A stretch of DNA of 7,221 bases, from the NCBI GenBank assembly GCA_012516015.1, contig JAAYXG010000323.1, positions 1 through 7,221 on the forward strand, in the 5' to 3' direction. Below, one piece after another: positions 5,621 through 7,221 of the stretch (its first letter is position 1; each line of letters begins with the position of its first letter). This stretch comes from Lysobacteraceae bacterium (GTDB lineage: Bacteria; Pseudomonadota; Gammaproteobacteria; Steroidobacterales; Steroidobacteraceae). A program made the position numbers and the translations under genes. The notes under the pieces were generated by a model that worked only from the letters and a program-made list of their open reading frames with translations, did no database searches and was not told the origin of the DNA.

Positions 5621-7221
5621 ATGCCTCTACTCTCCCTCCGCGATGCCGAGCTTGCCTACGGATTGCATCCGCTGCTCGATCGCGCGCAGTTCGCGATCGA
5701 TCGCGGCGAGCGCGTGGGCCTCATCGGCCGCAACGGCACGGGCAAATCGTCGTTGCTCAAAGTCATTGCGGGCCGAGCCGCGCTCGATGACGGCGAGCTC
5801 GTCGTCGGCGATGGACTCAGGATCGTGCTCGTGGAACAGGAGCCCGAGCTGCCGGAAGCCGCGACATTGCGCGACAGCCTCAGCGAGCGCGGCGGCTTGC
5901 ATCGGATCGCGGATGAGCGGGCGCGTTGGAGCGTCGAGGCGCGCCTCAACGAATATTTGCATCGGCTGAGCGTTGGCGGCGAACGGGATCCGGGCTCCGC
6001 TTCCGGCGGCGAGCGCAAGCGTGCCGCGCTCGCCCTCGCTCTTGCGCTCGATCCGGACCTGCTCTTGCTCGATGAGCCCACGAATCACCTCGATATCGAC
6101 GGCATCCTCGCGCTCGAAGAACTGTTGCTCAAAGTCTCCGCCGCGATCGTCATCACGCACGATCGCGCGTTCCTCGATCGGGTCGCGACTCGCATCGTCG
6201 AGCTCGACCGCGGCTTGCTGCGCTCGTATCCGGGCAACTTCGCGACGTACGAATCTCGCAAAGCGGATCAGCTTGCCGCCGAAGAAATCGCGAATCGCAA
6301 GTTCGACAAGTTTTGGGCACAGGAAGAAGCATGGATCCGCAAGGGCATCGAGGCGCGCCGCACGCGCAACGAAGGCCGCGTGCGCCGACTTCACGAGCTG
6401 CGCGAGCAGCGCGCTGCGCGTCGCGAGCGGCTCGGCAACGTCAAGGTCACGCTCGATGCGGGGGAGCGCTCCGGCAAGCTCGTTGCAGAGCTCGACTCGA
6501 TTACGAAGCGCTTCGGCGACCGGGTTATCGTGCAGAACCTGTCGTTGCGCGTGCAGCGCGGCGATCGCTGGGGGCTCATCGGTCCGAACGGCGCGGGCAA
6601 GTCGACGTTGATCAAACTGATCCTGGGTGTCATCCAGCCCGACTCGGGCACCGTTCGCCTCGGCTCGAACGTCCAGGTCGCGTACTTCGATCAGATGCGC
6701 GAGCAGCTCGACCCCGAAAAATCGCTCGTGCAGACGATCAGCCCCGGCTCGGACTGGATCGAGATCGGCAACGAACGCAAGCACGTGATGACTTATCTGG
6801 CGGACTTTCTGTTTCCGCCTCAGCGAGCGAGCTCGCCCGTTCGCTCGCTCTCGGGCGGCGAACGCAATCGCTTGCTGCTCGCGCGGCTCTTCGCTCGGCC
6901 CGCGAACGTGCTCATCATGGACGAGCCCACCAACGATCTCGATATCGAGTCGCTCGAGCTGCTCGAGGAGACCTTGCAATCGTATGACGGTACGCTGCTG
7001 CTGGTGAGTCACGATCGGACTTTCATCGACAACGTCGTCACACAAGCCCTCGTTGCCGAGGGCGGCGGCAAATGGCAGGAGTACGTCGGCGGCTACAGCG
7101 ACTGGCTCATGCAGCGCAAATCGCCGGCGGAACCGGCGCCTGCAAAGAAGACGACGCCGCGCGCCGCACCGAAGCCATCCAAACCGGGCAAGCTCAGCTA
7201 TAAAGAAACGCGCGAGCTCGC
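5621..7221 (+). CDS. uup: ABC-F ATPase of the Uup type, C-terminus cut by the window edge
   Basis: Soluble ATP-binding-cassette protein with two nucleotide-binding domains and no membrane part. Uup relatives act on ribosomes or in genome stability (precise transposon excision phenotype in E. coli). The window shows 533 codons. Domain 1 has Walker A GRNGTGKS (36-43), Q-loop Q73, signature ASGGE (127-131), Walker B LLLLDEPTNHLD (147-158; catalytic E152) and switch H180. The linker (about 205-280) carries the Uup-like EEAWIRKGIEARRTRNEGRVR (235-255). Domain 2 has GPNGAGKS (321-328), LSGGE (410-414), LIMDEPTNDLD (431-441; E435) and H464. A Pro/Ala/Lys linker (501-523) then leads to KLSYKETREL, which begins the C-terminal region of Uup. 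The full length is probably about 600 residues. The TAA directly before the ATG fixes the start, and there is no Shine-Dalgarno. Domain 1 is about 40 residues shorter than in E. coli Uup. Confidence 0.93.
   Translation, partial: MPLLSLRDAELAYGLHPLLDRAQFAIDRGERVGLIGRNGTGKSSLLKVIAGRAALDDGELVVGDGLRIVLVEQEPELPEAATLRDSLSERGGLHRIADERARWSVEARLNEYLHRLSVGGERDPGSASGGERKRAALALALALDPDLLLLDEPTNHLDIDGILALEELLLKVSAAIVITHDRAFLDRVATRIVELDRGLLRSYPGNFATYESRKADQLAAEEIANRKFDKFWAQEEAWIRKGIEARRTRNEGRVRRLHELREQRAARRERLGNVKVTLDAGERSGKLVAELDSITKRFGDRVIVQNLSLRVQRGDRWGLIGPNGAGKSTLIKLILGVIQPDSGTVRLGSNVQVAYFDQMREQLDPEKSLVQTISPGSDWIEIGNERKHVMTYLADFLFPPQRASSPVRSLSGGERNRLLLARLFARPANVLIMDEPTNDLDIESLELLEETLQSYDGTLLLVSHDRTFIDNVVTQALVAEGGGKWQEYVGGYSDWLMQRKSPAEPAPAKKTTPRAAPKPSKPGKLSYKETREL

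Noticed and set aside
5627..7045. A 472-codon minus-strand open frame antisense to uup
   Set aside because: It is an exact antisense of a well-supported ABC-F gene. Its translation is low-complexity and rich in Arg, Ala and Glu with no domain, as expected from GC-rich codon bias on the other strand.

Overview
The window comes from a high-GC bacterium, most likely a gammaproteobacterium of the Xanthomonadales/Steroidobacterales/Nevskiales kind. That placement is an inference from three things: strong GC3 bias, a HutF-type histidine-degradation pathway whose urocanase closely resembles the Pseudomonas one, and a two-domain ABC-F protein of the Uup type. No rRNA, tRNA, CRISPR array, insertion sequence or phage gene is visible.

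Left part (1-3902): a histidine-utilisation (hut) cluster. On the minus strand hutF (formimidoylglutamate deiminase) is followed by hutU (urocanate hydratase, cut by the left edge). hutI (imidazolonepropionase) is read divergently on the plus strand. Together these convert urocanate to imidazolone propionate (HutU), then to N-formimino-L-glutamate (HutI), then to N-formyl-L-glutamate plus ammonia (HutF). HutH (histidine ammonia-lyase) and HutG (N-formylglutamate amidohydrolase) are needed to complete the route but are not in the window; hutH could lie beyond the left edge.

Middle part (3903-5288): three minus-strand genes. One codes for a probable 8-stranded outer-membrane beta-barrel protein that converges on hutI. 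One codes for a 72-residue inner-membrane protein. One codes for a 51-residue exported or membrane-anchored protein and is the only gene here with a textbook Shine-Dalgarno sequence. None has an assignable function.

Right part (5289-7221): a 332-bp intergenic stretch with hairpins and an inverted pair of short repeats, then uup, an ABC-F ATPase cut by the right edge near its C-terminal coiled coil.

The best extra signals are non-coding. Short degenerate tandem heptamers sit at three gene junctions, each with a different unit sequence, and two of them abut or overlap a stop codon. The hutF start codon lies exactly where transcription from an upstream TATACT would be expected to begin, which suggests a leaderless mRNA. 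I found no convincing new multi-gene system; most of the window is housekeeping and catabolic genes.
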